Positions 42,910-52,116 of a DNA stretch of 64,000 nucleotides are shown here, in pieces (position 1 is the stretch's first letter; each line of letters starts with the position of its first letter). The stretch covers positions 4,059,180 through 4,123,179 of the forward strand of contig NC_014151.1 in NCBI RefSeq assembly GCF_000092865.1, written 5' to 3'. The notes beneath the pieces were generated by a model. It saw only the letters and a list, made by a program, of their open reading frames with translations, was not told the DNA's origin and did not search any database. Both the position numbers and the translations under genes were made by a program. The DNA is from Cellulomonas flavigena DSM 20109 (GTDB taxonomy: Bacteria; Actinomycetota; Actinomycetes; Actinomycetales; Cellulomonadaceae).

Positions 42910-43458
42910 ATGTCCGCCGACGCCCACCCCTCAGGTCCCGGGCGCGTCCCGGCGCCACCCGGTGGGCATCCGCTGCGCATCGATCCCGCACGCGCACCCC
43001 GCCGCACGCACGCCGTCGCGCTGCCCGTGGTCGACGAGACGTCGGCCGGTGGCCTGGTCGTCTCCCGCCAGGACGGGCACTACGCCGCGGCCGTCATCGC
43101 ACGGCGCAACCGGGCAGGACGTCTCGAGTGGTGCCTGCCCAAGGGGCACCTCGAGGGCGACGAGACGCCGGAGGAGGCCGCTGTCCGCGAGATCGCCGAG
43201 GAGACCGGCATCACCGGCACCGTGCTGCGCCGGCTCGGCGTCATCGACTACTGGTTCTCGGGCGACGAGCACCGCGTGCACAAGGTCGTCCACCACTTCC
43301 TGCTCGGTGCCCTGCACGGCGAGCTCACCGTCGAGAACGACCCCGACGGCGAGGCCGAGGACGTCGAGTGGGTGCGGGTCGTGGACCTCTCCGAACGGCT
43401 CGCCTACCCCAACGAGCGCCGCCTCGCCGGGCTGGCACTCGCGGTCCTCGACGACTGA
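42910..43458 (+). CDS. NUDIX hydrolase
   Basis: 182 residues. The Nudix box GHLEGDETPEEAAVREIAEE, followed by TGITG, matches GX5EX7REUXEEXGU. Arg/Pro-rich N-terminus, then TSAGGLVVSRQDG. NUDIX proteins hydrolyse nucleoside diphosphate derivatives. By position this is the mutT4 counterpart of mycobacteria. The next gene starts at the stop (TGATG). Confidence 0.9.
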   Translation: MSADAHPSGPGRVPAPPGGHPLRIDPARAPRRTHAVALPVVDETSAGGLVVSRQDGHYAAAVIARRNRAGRLEWCLPKGHLEGDETPEEAAVREIAEETGITGTVLRRLGVIDYWFSGDEHRVHKVVHHFLLGALHGELTVENDPDGEAEDVEWVRVVDLSERLAYPNERRLAGLALAVLDD

Positions 43459-45644
43459 TGGACGCGCGCGTCCGCGGGACGGACCCGCGGCTGAGCACCG
43501 GCGGACCGCCGCGCCGGACTGCCGCGGCGCTGCTGCTCGCGGTGCTGGCCGCCGTCCTCGGCCTCGGCGGGCTCGCCGCCCCGGCCGCGACGGCGGCCGT
43601 CCCCACCACCCGCGTGACGCCCACCCCGGCACCCCCCGACGACGCCGACGCGCTGCCCGTGCGCGTCGAGATCACGGAGGTCGCGCCCACCGTGCTCCGG
43701 CCCGGCGAGGACCTCGTCGTCACGGCCCGGCTCACCAACACCTCCCCCGAGCCGGTGGCCGACCCCCGGGTGCTGGTGCACCTCGAGCGGATCCGACCCG
43801 GCACCCGCGACGACCTGCAGCGCTGGCTCGACGAGCCGGTGACCGGCCGGCGTGTCGGCGACCGCGTCGCTCAGCAGCAGGCGCAGGGGCCGCTCGAGCC
43901 CGGCGCGTCCCTCGACGTCACCCTCACCGTCGCGGCGGGCAACGTCGGCCTGCTGGACCGCCCCGACACCTGGGGGGCGCGCGGGCTGTCCGTCCAGGCG
44001 ACCTCCGGGGGCCGGCGCGTCGGGCTGCAGCGGACCTTCGCGCTGTGGGCCACCGAGAGCGACGACGTGCCGCAGGCACGCGTGTCCCTGCTGGTGCCCG
44101 TCGTGGGGCCCGCCGCCGTGCCCGAGGGGGTCGAGCTCACCGCACCCGGCCCGACCCTCGGCGAGCTCGTGCAGCCGGGGCACCGGCTCGACGCGGCGCT
44201 CGAGACGGCGCGCAGCAGCGCCGACGTCGCGCTCGTCGTCGACCCCGCGCTGCTCGACGCGGCCCGCACCGGCACCAGCCAGGCGGCCGCGTGGGCCGAC
44301 GAGCTGACGTCCGTGGCCGTGGGACGCGACGTCGTCGCCCTGCCCTGGTCGGACCCCGACCTGACGGCCCTCGCGCACGCCGGCGCGCTCGACCTGCTCG
44401 ACGCCGCCACCGACGCCACCGACGCCGCCGCCACGGCAGCCGTCGACGGCGGCCGGCGGCTGTCCGCCCGCACCGACGTGCTGTGGGCCCCCGGTCCGCT
44501 CACCGACCGGGCCACCGTCGACCTCGCCGCGCGCTCCGGTGCGTCCGTGCTCGTCATGGCACCAGGAGACCTGCCCGCGGACCGCGACGTGACCGGGGCG
44601 CGGACCGAGCTCGCGTCACCCGGCGGGACCGTCCTCGGCATCGTGCCCGACGCGACGCTCACCACGCTGCTCACCGACCCGGCACGCCTCGTCCCCGACG
44701 CGACCGACGCGACCGTCGTGCAGCGTGTGCTCGCCGAGCTGTCGGTCCTCGCCCGCGGCTCCCCGCAGGGCCTGCAGCACGTCCTCGTGGCGCTGCCGCG
44801 CGACGCGGTGCCCGACCCGGCACGGATCGAGGCGGTGCTGAGCGCGGTCCAGGCCGCACCCTGGTCGCGCACCGCACCCCTGACGGCGCTGCTGGGTGCG
44901 AGCGGCGCCGACGAGCAGCGCGGCGCACCGCCCACGACCCTCACCGACCCCGATGCCCTGGGGACCGCGCAGGTCGAGCGACTGGCGGCGGCCCGACGCG
45001 CGACGGTCGCGTTCGCGGCCGTCACCGACGAGCCTGCGCGCCTGCTCACCGGCGTCGACCAGGAGGTCCTGGCGCCGCTGGCGACCGCGTGGCGCAGCGA
45101 CCCGGCTGGACGTGACCGGCTGGTCGACGCGGTCGTCGCCGTCGTCGACGCCCGCCGCAGCGGCCTCACGCTCGCGCGCACCAGCGCCCAGTACTTCGTC
45201 AGCGCGGACAACACCGTGCGGTTCTCCGTACGCAACGAGCTGCCCGCCGACGCGCGCGTGCGCGTGCAGACCGTCCCCCGCAAGGCGTGCCTGCGGACCG
45301 AGCCCAGCGACACGGTCGCGGTCCGCGCCGGTGGCGAGGAGGTCGTGACGGTCGCGATGCACGCGATCGCCAACTGCGACGTCGTGGTCGAGGCCGTGCT
45401 CACGAGTGCCGACGGCGTCCCGCTGGCCGAGCCCGTGACGTTCGACGTGCGCGCGACCCCGACGATCGAGTCGGTCGGTACCGCCGTCGTCGGCGTCCTG
45501 CTCGCCGTCGGTCTCGTGCTGGGCGTCGTGCGGACCGTCCGGCGCGGGCAGAGCGCCCGGCGCGGCGCCCGGCGCGTGGACGACGAGGCGGGGACACGAC
45601 CGCTGCCCGTGCTGGGCGGCACACCGGAGGGCGACAGCAGGTGA
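43458..45644 (+). CDS. DUF6049-type secreted/membrane protein
   Basis: 728 residues. Signal peptide (ALLLAVLAAVLGLGGLAAPA), a beta-sandwich-like N-terminal part (VRVEITEVAPTVLRPGEDLV), a long alternating domain with a polysaccharide-deacetylase-like flavour (ALVVDPALLDAA, VLWAPGPLTDRATVD), and a C-terminal membrane helix (VGTAVVGVLLAVGLVLGVVR). Its place directly before murJ is conserved (Rv3909 in M. tuberculosis). Probably assists cell-wall assembly with MurJ. Function unproven. Its stop overlaps murJ (GTGA). Confidence 0.8.
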   Translation: MDARVRGTDPRLSTGGPPRRTAAALLLAVLAAVLGLGGLAAPAATAAVPTTRVTPTPAPPDDADALPVRVEITEVAPTVLRPGEDLVVTARLTNTSPEPVADPRVLVHLERIRPGTRDDLQRWLDEPVTGRRVGDRVAQQQAQGPLEPGASLDVTLTVAAGNVGLLDRPDTWGARGLSVQATSGGRRVGLQRTFALWATESDDVPQARVSLLVPVVGPAAVPEGVELTAPGPTLGELVQPGHRLDAALETARSSADVALVVDPALLDAARTGTSQAAAWADELTSVAVGRDVVALPWSDPDLTALAHAGALDLLDAATDATDAAATAAVDGGRRLSARTDVLWAPGPLTDRATVDLAARSGASVLVMAPGDLPADRDVTGARTELASPGGTVLGIVPDATLTTLLTDPARLVPDATDATVVQRVLAELSVLARGSPQGLQHVLVALPRDAVPDPARIEAVLSAVQAAPWSRTAPLTALLGASGADEQRGAPPTTLTDPDALGTAQVERLAAARRATVAFAAVTDEPARLLTGVDQEVLAPLATAWRSDPAGRDRLVDAVVAVVDARRSGLTLARTSAQYFVSADNTVRFSVRNELPADARVRVQTVPRKACLRTEPSDTVAVRAGGEEVVTVAMHAIANCDVVVEAVLTSADGVPLAEPVTFDVRATPTIESVGTAVVGVLLAVGLVLGVVRTVRRGQSARRGARRVDDEAGTRPLPVLGGTPEGDSR

Positions 45645-47383
45645 GCGGCACGACACCACCCCCGGGGGACCCGCAGGACGTCCCGGGCGGGCCGGGCGGC
45701 GGCGCCCCGACGGGCGCCGCAGGGGACCCGCCCGCGAGCGCCACGTCCGACAGCGGGGTGCGGCGCGGCGCCGCGCTCATGGCGGGCGGGACTGCCGTGT
45801 CCCGGCTGCTGGGCTTCCTGCGGGCGATGGTCGTCATCGCCGCGGTCTCGGCGACCGGTCAGGTCGCCGATGCGTTCTCCGTCGCCAACAAGCTGCCGAA
45901 CGTGCTCTACATGCTGCTCGCGGGCGGCGTCCTCAACGCGGTCCTCGTGCCGCAGGTCGTCCGCGCGTACAAGCGCGACGCCGGCCAGGAGTACGTCGAC
46001 CGGCTCCTCAGCTTCGGGTTCACGGTCCTCGCCGGCGCCACCGTCGCGCTCACGCTCGCCGCACCGCTGCTCGTGCGGCTCTACGCCGACGCGTGCAGCC
46101 CTGCGCAGACCTCGCTGGCCACGAGCTTCGCGTACTGGTGCGTGCCGCAGCTGTTCTTCTACGGCGCCTACGCCCTGCTCGGCCAGGTGCTCAACGCCCG
46201 CGGGTCGTTCGGGCCGTACATGTGGGCGCCTGTCGTCAACAACCTCGTGTCGATGGCCGGGTTCGGCGTGTTCATCGCGCTCGTCGGCCAGGTGCGGTCC
46301 GCCGAGGAGCTCACGGCGGGTCAGGTCGCGCTCTTCGGCGGGTCGTCGACGCTCGGCGTCGTCGCGCAGGCCCTCGTGCTGGTGCCGTTCCTGCGGCGCG
46401 CGGGCGTGCGGTACCGCTGGCGGTGGGGGCTGCGCGGCTCCGGGCTGGGGCGGGCCGGGACCGTCGCGACGTGGACGTTCCTCGGCCTGGCGATCGGGCA
46501 GCTCGGGTACGTCGTCGTCTCCCGCGTGGCGTCCGCTGCGCCCGGCGAGACCTGCGACCCGTCCACCGCGATCGCGGGCAACGCGGCGTACGACTACGCG
46601 TTCATGCTGTTCATGCTGCCGCACTCGCTCGTCACGGTGTCGCTGGCGACGGCGCTGTTCACGCGCCTGTCGGCGCAGGCGCACGATGCCGACGTCGACG
46701 GGGTCCGCGCCGGCCTGTCGTCGGGGATGCGGGTCGTCGGGCTGTTCACGCTGCTCGCGGGCGCCGGGCTCGTGGTGCTCGCCGAGCCCGTCGTCCGGCT
46801 CATCATGCCGAGCGAGTCGCAGGACGGCGCCGTCCAGGCGGTGGCCGGTGTCCTCGTCGCCATGGCCGTGGGTCTGCCCGCCTTCGGCGCGTGGTCGATG
46901 TGCCAGCGGGTCTACTACGCCTACGAGGACGCCAAGGGCATGGTGCCCGTGCAGGTCGTCATGGCCGTCGTCGTCGCCGGGGGCGCGCTGCTGAGCCGGG
47001 CCCTGCTGCCCAACAGCTCGTGGGTCGCGGGCGCGGGTGCGGCCATGAGCGTGTCCTACCTGGTCGGTACGGTCCTGGCGATGCGCGCGCTGCGAGGCCG
47101 GCTCGCGGGGCGCATCGACGGCGGGCAGATCGTGCGCACGCACGTCCGCGCCGGGCTCGGTGCGCTCGCCGCCGCCGGCGCCGGCTGGGGCGTCCTCCAG
47201 GTGCTGCAGGGCTCCGGCCCGGGCGGGTTCGTGGGAGCCGTGCTGCAGTGCGTGGTCGTCGCGGGCGTGATGGGGTTGGTGTACCTCGGGGCGCTGCGCC
47301 TGCTGCGCGTCAGGGAGCTCGACCTGCTCCTCGCACCGGTGACGAGCCGGCTACGGCGGCGCCTCGGACGCCGGTCCGTCTAG
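45641..47383 (+). CDS. murJ: Lipid II flippase MurJ (MviN)
   Basis: 580 residues from the GTG at 45641, overlapping the upstream stop by 4 bases. About 14 membrane helices. MurJ features: GTAVSRLLGFLRAMVVIAAV, AFSVANKLPNVLYMLLAGG and the PQLFFYGAYALLGQVLNARG stretch. It moves the peptidoglycan precursor lipid II across the membrane. In mycobacteria MurJ carries a fused pseudokinase domain; here a separate pseudokinase follows. Confidence 0.95.
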   Translation: MSGTTPPPGDPQDVPGGPGGGAPTGAAGDPPASATSDSGVRRGAALMAGGTAVSRLLGFLRAMVVIAAVSATGQVADAFSVANKLPNVLYMLLAGGVLNAVLVPQVVRAYKRDAGQEYVDRLLSFGFTVLAGATVALTLAAPLLVRLYADACSPAQTSLATSFAYWCVPQLFFYGAYALLGQVLNARGSFGPYMWAPVVNNLVSMAGFGVFIALVGQVRSAEELTAGQVALFGGSSTLGVVAQALVLVPFLRRAGVRYRWRWGLRGSGLGRAGTVATWTFLGLAIGQLGYVVVSRVASAAPGETCDPSTAIAGNAAYDYAFMLFMLPHSLVTVSLATALFTRLSAQAHDADVDGVRAGLSSGMRVVGLFTLLAGAGLVVLAEPVVRLIMPSESQDGAVQAVAGVLVAMAVGLPAFGAWSMCQRVYYAYEDAKGMVPVQVVMAVVVAGGALLSRALLPNSSWVAGAGAAMSVSYLVGTVLAMRALRGRLAGRIDGGQIVRTHVRAGLGALAAAGAGWGVLQVLQGSGPGGFVGAVLQCVVVAGVMGLVYLGALRLLRVRELDLLLAPVTSRLRRRLGRRSV

Positions 47384-47444
47384 CATGCACAGGTGGCCTG
47401 CGACCGCAGGTCACTCGGCCGGGGGTGGGTACGGAGGTGGCGCG

Positions 47445-49235
47445 GTGACGGAAGAGGTCGGCCGGGGCACGGTGCTCGCCGGGCGCTACCGGGTGGACGA
47501 GCCGCTGCCGTCGGACCTCGCGGGAGTGTCCGTGTGGCGCGCCACCGACCAGATCCTCGACCGTCCCGTGCGTGTCCGGGTGCTGGAGTCCGGGGCCGTC
47601 GCGCCGGCGCTCGACGCCGCACGTCGCGCCGCCCTCGTCACCGACGCCCGCCTCGTGCGCGTGCTCGACGTCGGCATGCACGAGGGCGTCGGCTACGTCG
47701 TCTCCGAGCAGATCACCGGCGCATCCCTCACCCAGCTCGTCGAGCGGGGGCCGCTGACGCCCGACCAGGCCCGCGCGGTCGTCGGCGAGGCCGCGGCCGC
47801 GCTCGAGGTCGCGCGACGCCGCGGCGTGCACCACCTCGCGCTGCGCCCGTCGGTCGTGCACGTGTCGGCCGACGGCCGGGTGCTCGTCTCGGGCCTCGCG
47901 ATCGACGCCGCACTCCTCGGCGCGCCCCCGGGGGACGCGCGCACGACGAGCCGCACCGATGCCGTCGACCTCGTCCGGCTCCTCTACACGGGCCTCACGG
48001 GCCGCTGGCCCGCGGGGCGTGACGACGCCCTCGCGCCCACCGTGCAGCCTGCACCCGTCCTGGACGGCCTGCCCGTGCCGCCCGCGGAGCTGGCGCCCGG
48101 CGTCCCGAACGACCTCGACACGCTGTGCGTCGTGACCCTCGGCCCGAACCAGGACGGCCCGTTCTCCCCCGGCGACGTCGTGCACGAGCTCGAGCCCTGG
48201 GGTGAGATCCGCATCGGGCGCCCGGCCGACGACGACCGTGCGGCAGGTGAGGGTGCCGTGGCCGCTGCCGCCGCGCCGGCCGTCGAGCCCGAGCGTCCCG
48301 CCCCGCCGGTCCGCGTCGCGCGCCAGTCCGTGCGGTCCGCGTTCGACGAGCTGCCCGCCGGTGCTCCGCTTCCCGGCACTCCGCCGCCGGCCGCCCCGGC
48401 GCGCGGCGGCATCCCCTCGGGGCGGGTCGAGCGCACCGGTGTGCTGCCCGCCGGCGCCGCGTACGGTGCCGGGGCGGTCCCGCCGCCCGGCCCCCCGCCG
48501 AGCCACGCCCCCGAGCCCGATTTCTGGGACGAGGGTCCCGGTTTCGCGGACGACCCGTTCGCGTTCGTGGAGGACGACGAGCCGCGCCGCCGGTTCGACC
48601 CGACGGCGCTCGTGCTCGTCGTCGTCGGACTGGCCGTGCTGATCGGGCTGGTGTTCGCCGCACGCTCGCTCTTCACGTCGCCGGTCGGCGACCGTGACCC
48701 CGTCGCGGACGACACCCCGAGCCAGCAGGAGCCCGCGACGCCGTCGGAGGGCGGCGCCACGGAGCCCACGCCGCAGGAGACCGTCGACGAGGCGCCCGAC
48801 CCGGGCGTGCCGCCGGCGATCGAGTCCGTCCGGACGTTCGACCCGACGGACCCCGCGGGCGAGCGGGTCGCCAACGTCGAGCTCACGCACGACGGCGACC
48901 CGTCGACGTTCTGGTTCTCCTACACCTACAACAACCCGGCGTTCGGCGGGCTCAAGGAGGGCATGGGCCTCGAGGTCACGCTCGCCGCCGAGGCCCCGGT
49001 GTCCGGCGTGACGCTGAACGTGAACGGCTCGGGCGGCAACGTCGAGGTCCGTGCGACCACCGCGTCGACGCCCACGGAGGGTGCGGCCCTCGGTGGCGGG
49101 CCGCTGGGCCCCGAGACCGTCCTCGACTTCGAGGAGCCGGTGACGACGTCGACCCTCGTCCTGTACTTCACCGAGCTGCCCACCAACGCGGCCGGGCAGT
49201 ACCGGATCGAGGTCACGGAGATCACCGTCCGGTAG
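47445..49235 (+). CDS. Membrane-anchored pseudokinase (MurJ-associated)
   Basis: 596 residues from the GTG at 47445, with GGAGG upstream. An N-terminal Ser/Thr-kinase-like fold (about 5-260) starts [20 protein letters not shown]. The catalytic lysine is missing (RPVRVRVLE), the HRDLKPxN loop reads [11 protein letters not shown], and the DFG position reads VSGLAI. It cannot transfer phosphate. A Pro-rich linker, one membrane helix ([19 protein letters not shown]) and an outer beta-sandwich domain (about 450-596) follow. In mycobacteria the matching domain is fused to MurJ and binds FhaA when phosphorylated. Here it is a separate protein. Confidence 0.88.
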   Translation: MTEEVGRGTVLAGRYRVDEPLPSDLAGVSVWRATDQILDRPVRVRVLESGAVAPALDAARRAALVTDARLVRVLDVGMHEGVGYVVSEQITGASLTQLVERGPLTPDQARAVVGEAAAALEVARRRGVHHLALRPSVVHVSADGRVLVSGLAIDAALLGAPPGDARTTSRTDAVDLVRLLYTGLTGRWPAGRDDALAPTVQPAPVLDGLPVPPAELAPGVPNDLDTLCVVTLGPNQDGPFSPGDVVHELEPWGEIRIGRPADDDRAAGEGAVAAAAAPAVEPERPAPPVRVARQSVRSAFDELPAGAPLPGTPPPAAPARGGIPSGRVERTGVLPAGAAYGAGAVPPPGPPPSHAPEPDFWDEGPGFADDPFAFVEDDEPRRRFDPTALVLVVVGLAVLIGLVFAARSLFTSPVGDRDPVADDTPSQQEPATPSEGGATEPTPQETVDEAPDPGVPPAIESVRTFDPTDPAGERVANVELTHDGDPSTFWFSYTYNNPAFGGLKEGMGLEVTLAAEAPVSGVTLNVNGSGGNVEVRATTASTPTEGAALGGGPLGPETVLDFEEPVTTSTLVLYFTELPTNAAGQYRIEVTEITVR

Positions 49236-49393
49236 GACGCGCCCGGGCACGTCCGGACACGTCCGCGTGCGGGGTGGACGCCGTCCGCCGCCGGGAACAG
49301 ATGCGCCCTACGATCGGTTGGACGATCCAGCATCCCGGGCCGCGGCGCGGCCCCGTCGCCACCACGACGCCCGAACGAGCCAGCGAGGCACCA

Positions 49394-50416
49394 GTGACCG
49401 ATTCCGCCGTCCAGCCCACCCCCTCCGACGTGCGCGACCTCGTCATCGTCGGCTCCGGACCGGCCGGGTACACCGCCGCCGTCTACGCGGCTCGCGCGGG
49501 TCTGGCACCCGTCGTCGTGGCCGGGTCCGTCACTGCGGGCGGTGCGCTGATGAACACCACCGAGGTGGAGAACTTCCCCGGCTTCCCCGACGGGATCCAG
49601 GGGCCCGAGCTCATGGACGCGATGCAGAAGCAGGCCGAGAAGTTCGGCGCGCAGGTGCTGTGGGACGACGCGACGTCGCTCGACCTCACCGGCGACGTGA
49701 AGGTCGTGACCACCGGTGGTGGGGACGTCTTCCGCGCACGCGCCGTGATCCTCGCGACCGGGTCCGCCTACCGTGAGCTGGGGCTGGCGGACGAGAAGCG
49801 GTTGTCCGGCCGTGGCGTCTCCTGGTGCGCGACGTGCGACGGGTTCTTCTTCCGTGACCAGGACATCCTCGTCGTGGGTGGCGGTGACTCCGCCGTCGAG
49901 GAGGCCACGTTCCTCACCCGTTTCGGGCGCTCTGTGACGATGGTGCACCGCCGCGACCAGCTCCGCGCGTCGAAGATCATGGCGGACCGCGCGTTCGCCG
50001 ACCCGAAGATCTCGTTCGCGTGGAACTCCCAGGTCGTGGCGATCCACGGCGAGGACAAGGTCACGGGCGTCACGCTGCAGGACACGGTCACCGGGGAGAC
50101 GCGCGAGGTCGCAGCCGGTGGGCTGTTCGTCGCGATCGGGCACGTGCCGCGCACGGACCTGCTCCTCGGTCAGGTCGACCTCGACGAGAGCGGCTACGTG
50201 CAGGTCGAGGGTCGCTCGACCCGGACCAACCTCACCGGCGTCTTCGCGTGCGGGGACGTGGTCGACCACACCTACCGTCAGGCGATCACCGCTGCGGGAT
50301 CCGGGTGTGCCGCCGCGCTCGACGCACAGCACTACCTGGCAGGGCTGACCGACGTCGTCGACCCGGTGACGCCGGGGTCGGCGCTCGTCCTCGAGGAGAA
50401 CGTGGAGGCACGATGA
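49394..50416 (+). CDS. trxB: Thioredoxin reductase
   Basis: 340 residues from the GTG at 49394. FAD motif [20 protein letters not shown] at the start, active-site [16 protein letters not shown] motif [15 protein letters not shown], and the C-terminal [19 protein letters not shown]. It reduces thioredoxin with NADPH. The stop overlaps the trxA start (ATGA). Confidence 0.96.
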   Translation: MTDSAVQPTPSDVRDLVIVGSGPAGYTAAVYAARAGLAPVVVAGSVTAGGALMNTTEVENFPGFPDGIQGPELMDAMQKQAEKFGAQVLWDDATSLDLTGDVKVVTTGGGDVFRARAVILATGSAYRELGLADEKRLSGRGVSWCATCDGFFFRDQDILVVGGGDSAVEEATFLTRFGRSVTMVHRRDQLRASKIMADRAFADPKISFAWNSQVVAIHGEDKVTGVTLQDTVTGETREVAAGGLFVAIGHVPRTDLLLGQVDLDESGYVQVEGRSTRTNLTGVFACGDVVDHTYRQAITAAGSGCAAALDAQHYLAGLTDVVDPVTPGSALVLEENVEAR

Positions 50417-50745
50417 GCACCACCGACGTCACCGACCAGACCTTCGAGGCGGAGGTGCTCCGCAGCGAGCTGCCCGTCGTCGTCGACTTCTGGGCGACGT
50501 GGTGCGGGCCGTGCCGGCTGGTCGGTCCGGTCATCGAGGAGCTGTCCGAGGAGTACGCCGGGCGTGTGAAGTTCGTCAAGGTCGACACCGAGGCGAACCC
50601 CGGGCTGTACGAGGACTTCAAGATCCAGTCGATCCCCTACCTCGCGTTCTTCACGGGTGGCGAGATGGAGAACAGCCTCGTGGGCGCCCGGCCCAAGGCC
50701 GTGCTCAAGGAGGCCGTTGAGGAGCTGCTGGCCGCACGGGCCTGA
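50413..50745 (+). CDS. trxA: Thioredoxin
   Basis: 110 residues with the active site FWATWCGPC at about residues 28-36 and the cis-Pro motif IQSIPYL. It is the substrate of TrxB, whose gene overlaps it by four bases. In mycobacteria cwlM follows here; in this window the next gene is parB, so cwlM is missing from this place. Confidence 0.96.
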   Translation: MSTTDVTDQTFEAEVLRSELPVVVDFWATWCGPCRLVGPVIEELSEEYAGRVKFVKVDTEANPGLYEDFKIQSIPYLAFFTGGEMENSLVGARPKAVLKEAVEELLAARA

Positions 50746-50878
50746 GCGCAGCACACGGTCGCCTTGCGCCGTCGGGAGAGCCTGGTGCTCGACGACCGGC
50801 GCGCGTGTCTGCTTTGTCCGGAACGGTCGTTTCTCTGAGCGGTCTCGCTAGAAACGCTAGTCAGCGGGTGGCGCCGCA

Positions 50879-50909
50879 GGAAGCCCCGAGCACGGCTCTC
50901 GGGGCTTCC
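50879..50909. terminator. Bidirectional terminator between trxA and parB
   Basis: GGAAGCCCCGAG (50879-50890) and CTCGGGGCTTCC (50898-50909) form a perfect 12-bp stem with a 7-base loop. Situated between the converging trxA and parB genes, it can stop both. Confidence 0.85.
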
Positions 50910-50964
50910 TGACGAACTGGTGAGTCATGCTCACTTCACGGTGCCGACGGCCACCGGGGTCGGG

Positions 50965-52116
50965 TCAGCCCTTGAGCACCCCGGGGTCCTCCGGTGCGAG
51001 CGTCGCCAGGATCCGGTTGAGGTCCTGCACGGACGCGAACTCGACGGTGAGCCTGCCACGCGTCTTGCCGAGGTCGACCTTGACGCGGGTCTCGAACTTG
51101 TCCGACAACCGCGACGCCAGGTCGTCCAGTGCCTCGTTGCGGATCCCCGCGCGTGTTCGTGGCTTACGGGCGGGTGACTTCTCGTCGCCGCCGAGCGAGA
51201 CGATCTCCTCCACGGCGCGCACCGACAGACCTTCGGAGACGATGCGCTGGGCGAGACGCTCGATGGCCGCACCGTCGCCCAGACCGAGGAGGGCACGGGC
51301 GTGCCCTGCCGACAGGACGCCCGCGGCGACGCGGCGCTGCACGAGGGGCGGCAGGCGCAGCAGTCGGAGGGTGTTCGAGATCTGCGGCCGGGAGCGGTGG
51401 ATGCGGGTCGCGAGCTCGTCGTGCGTGCAGCCGAAGTCGTCCAGGAGCTGCTGGTACGCGGCTGCCTCCTCGAGGGGGTTCAGCTGCGAGCGGTGGAGGT
51501 TCTCCAGCAGCGCATCGCGCAGGAGGTCCGACTCCTCCGTCTCACGGATGATCGCGGGGATCGTCGAGAGACCTGCCTCCTGCGTGGCCCGCCAGCGCCG
51601 CTCCCCCATGATGAGCTCGTAGCCGTCCGCGGCCTCGCGGACCACCACCGGCTGCAGGACGCCGATCTCCCGGATCGACCCGACGAGCTCTGCCAGGGCG
51701 TCCTCGTCGAAAACGGTCCGGGGCTGTCGGGGGTTCGGCCGGATCGACCCGACCGGCAGCTCGGCGAAGCGAGCGCCGGGGACAGGCACGAGCCCGTCGA
51801 TCTCCTTGGCCGCACCCGGTGCGGCCTCGTCCGTGATCGCCGTGCTCTCGCCAGGGGTCGCTGCGGTGACCCGCTCGTCGGCCACTGCGGTGACGGTCGC
51901 GGGCGCTTCCACCGCGGCGCTCGTTGACGCCGTCGGGGACGGCTCGGCGGCGGGTGCCGCCGCCGCAGCCTGTGCCGCTGCCTCGTCGGCGGCCGCCTTC
52001 ACGGCGTCGGGGAAGAACACGTCGACCGGGCGGTCACCGGTGCTGCGGGGGGTGTCGAGCCCGGTCGGGATGAGTGCTCCCAGACCGCGGCCGAGACCAC
52101 GACGCTTCTCGCTCAC
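50965..52116 (-). CDS. parB: Chromosome-partitioning protein ParB
   Basis: 383 residues from the GTG at 52116. The N-terminus ([14 protein letters not shown]) is the usual ParA-contact start. After an Ala-rich linker come the CTP-binding box ([15 protein letters not shown]) and the helix-turn-helix that reads parS ([20 protein letters not shown], then [18 protein letters not shown]). The C-terminal dimer domain is present. It binds parS and slides as a clamp to form the segregation complex. The parA stop and parB start overlap (GTGA). Confidence 0.96.
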   Translation of the reverse strand: MSEKRRGLGRGLGALIPTGLDTPRSTGDRPVDVFFPDAVKAAADEAAAQAAAAAPAAEPSPTASTSAAVEAPATVTAVADERVTAATPGESTAITDEAAPGAAKEIDGLVPVPGARFAELPVGSIRPNPRQPRTVFDEDALAELVGSIREIGVLQPVVVREAADGYELIMGERRWRATQEAGLSTIPAIIRETEESDLLRDALLENLHRSQLNPLEEAAAYQQLLDDFGCTHDELATRIHRSRPQISNTLRLLRLPPLVQRRVAAGVLSAGHARALLGLGDGAAIERLAQRIVSEGLSVRAVEEIVSLGGDEKSPARKPRTRAGIRNEALDDLASRLSDKFETRVKVDLGKTRGRLTVEFASVQDLNRILATLAPEDPGVLKG

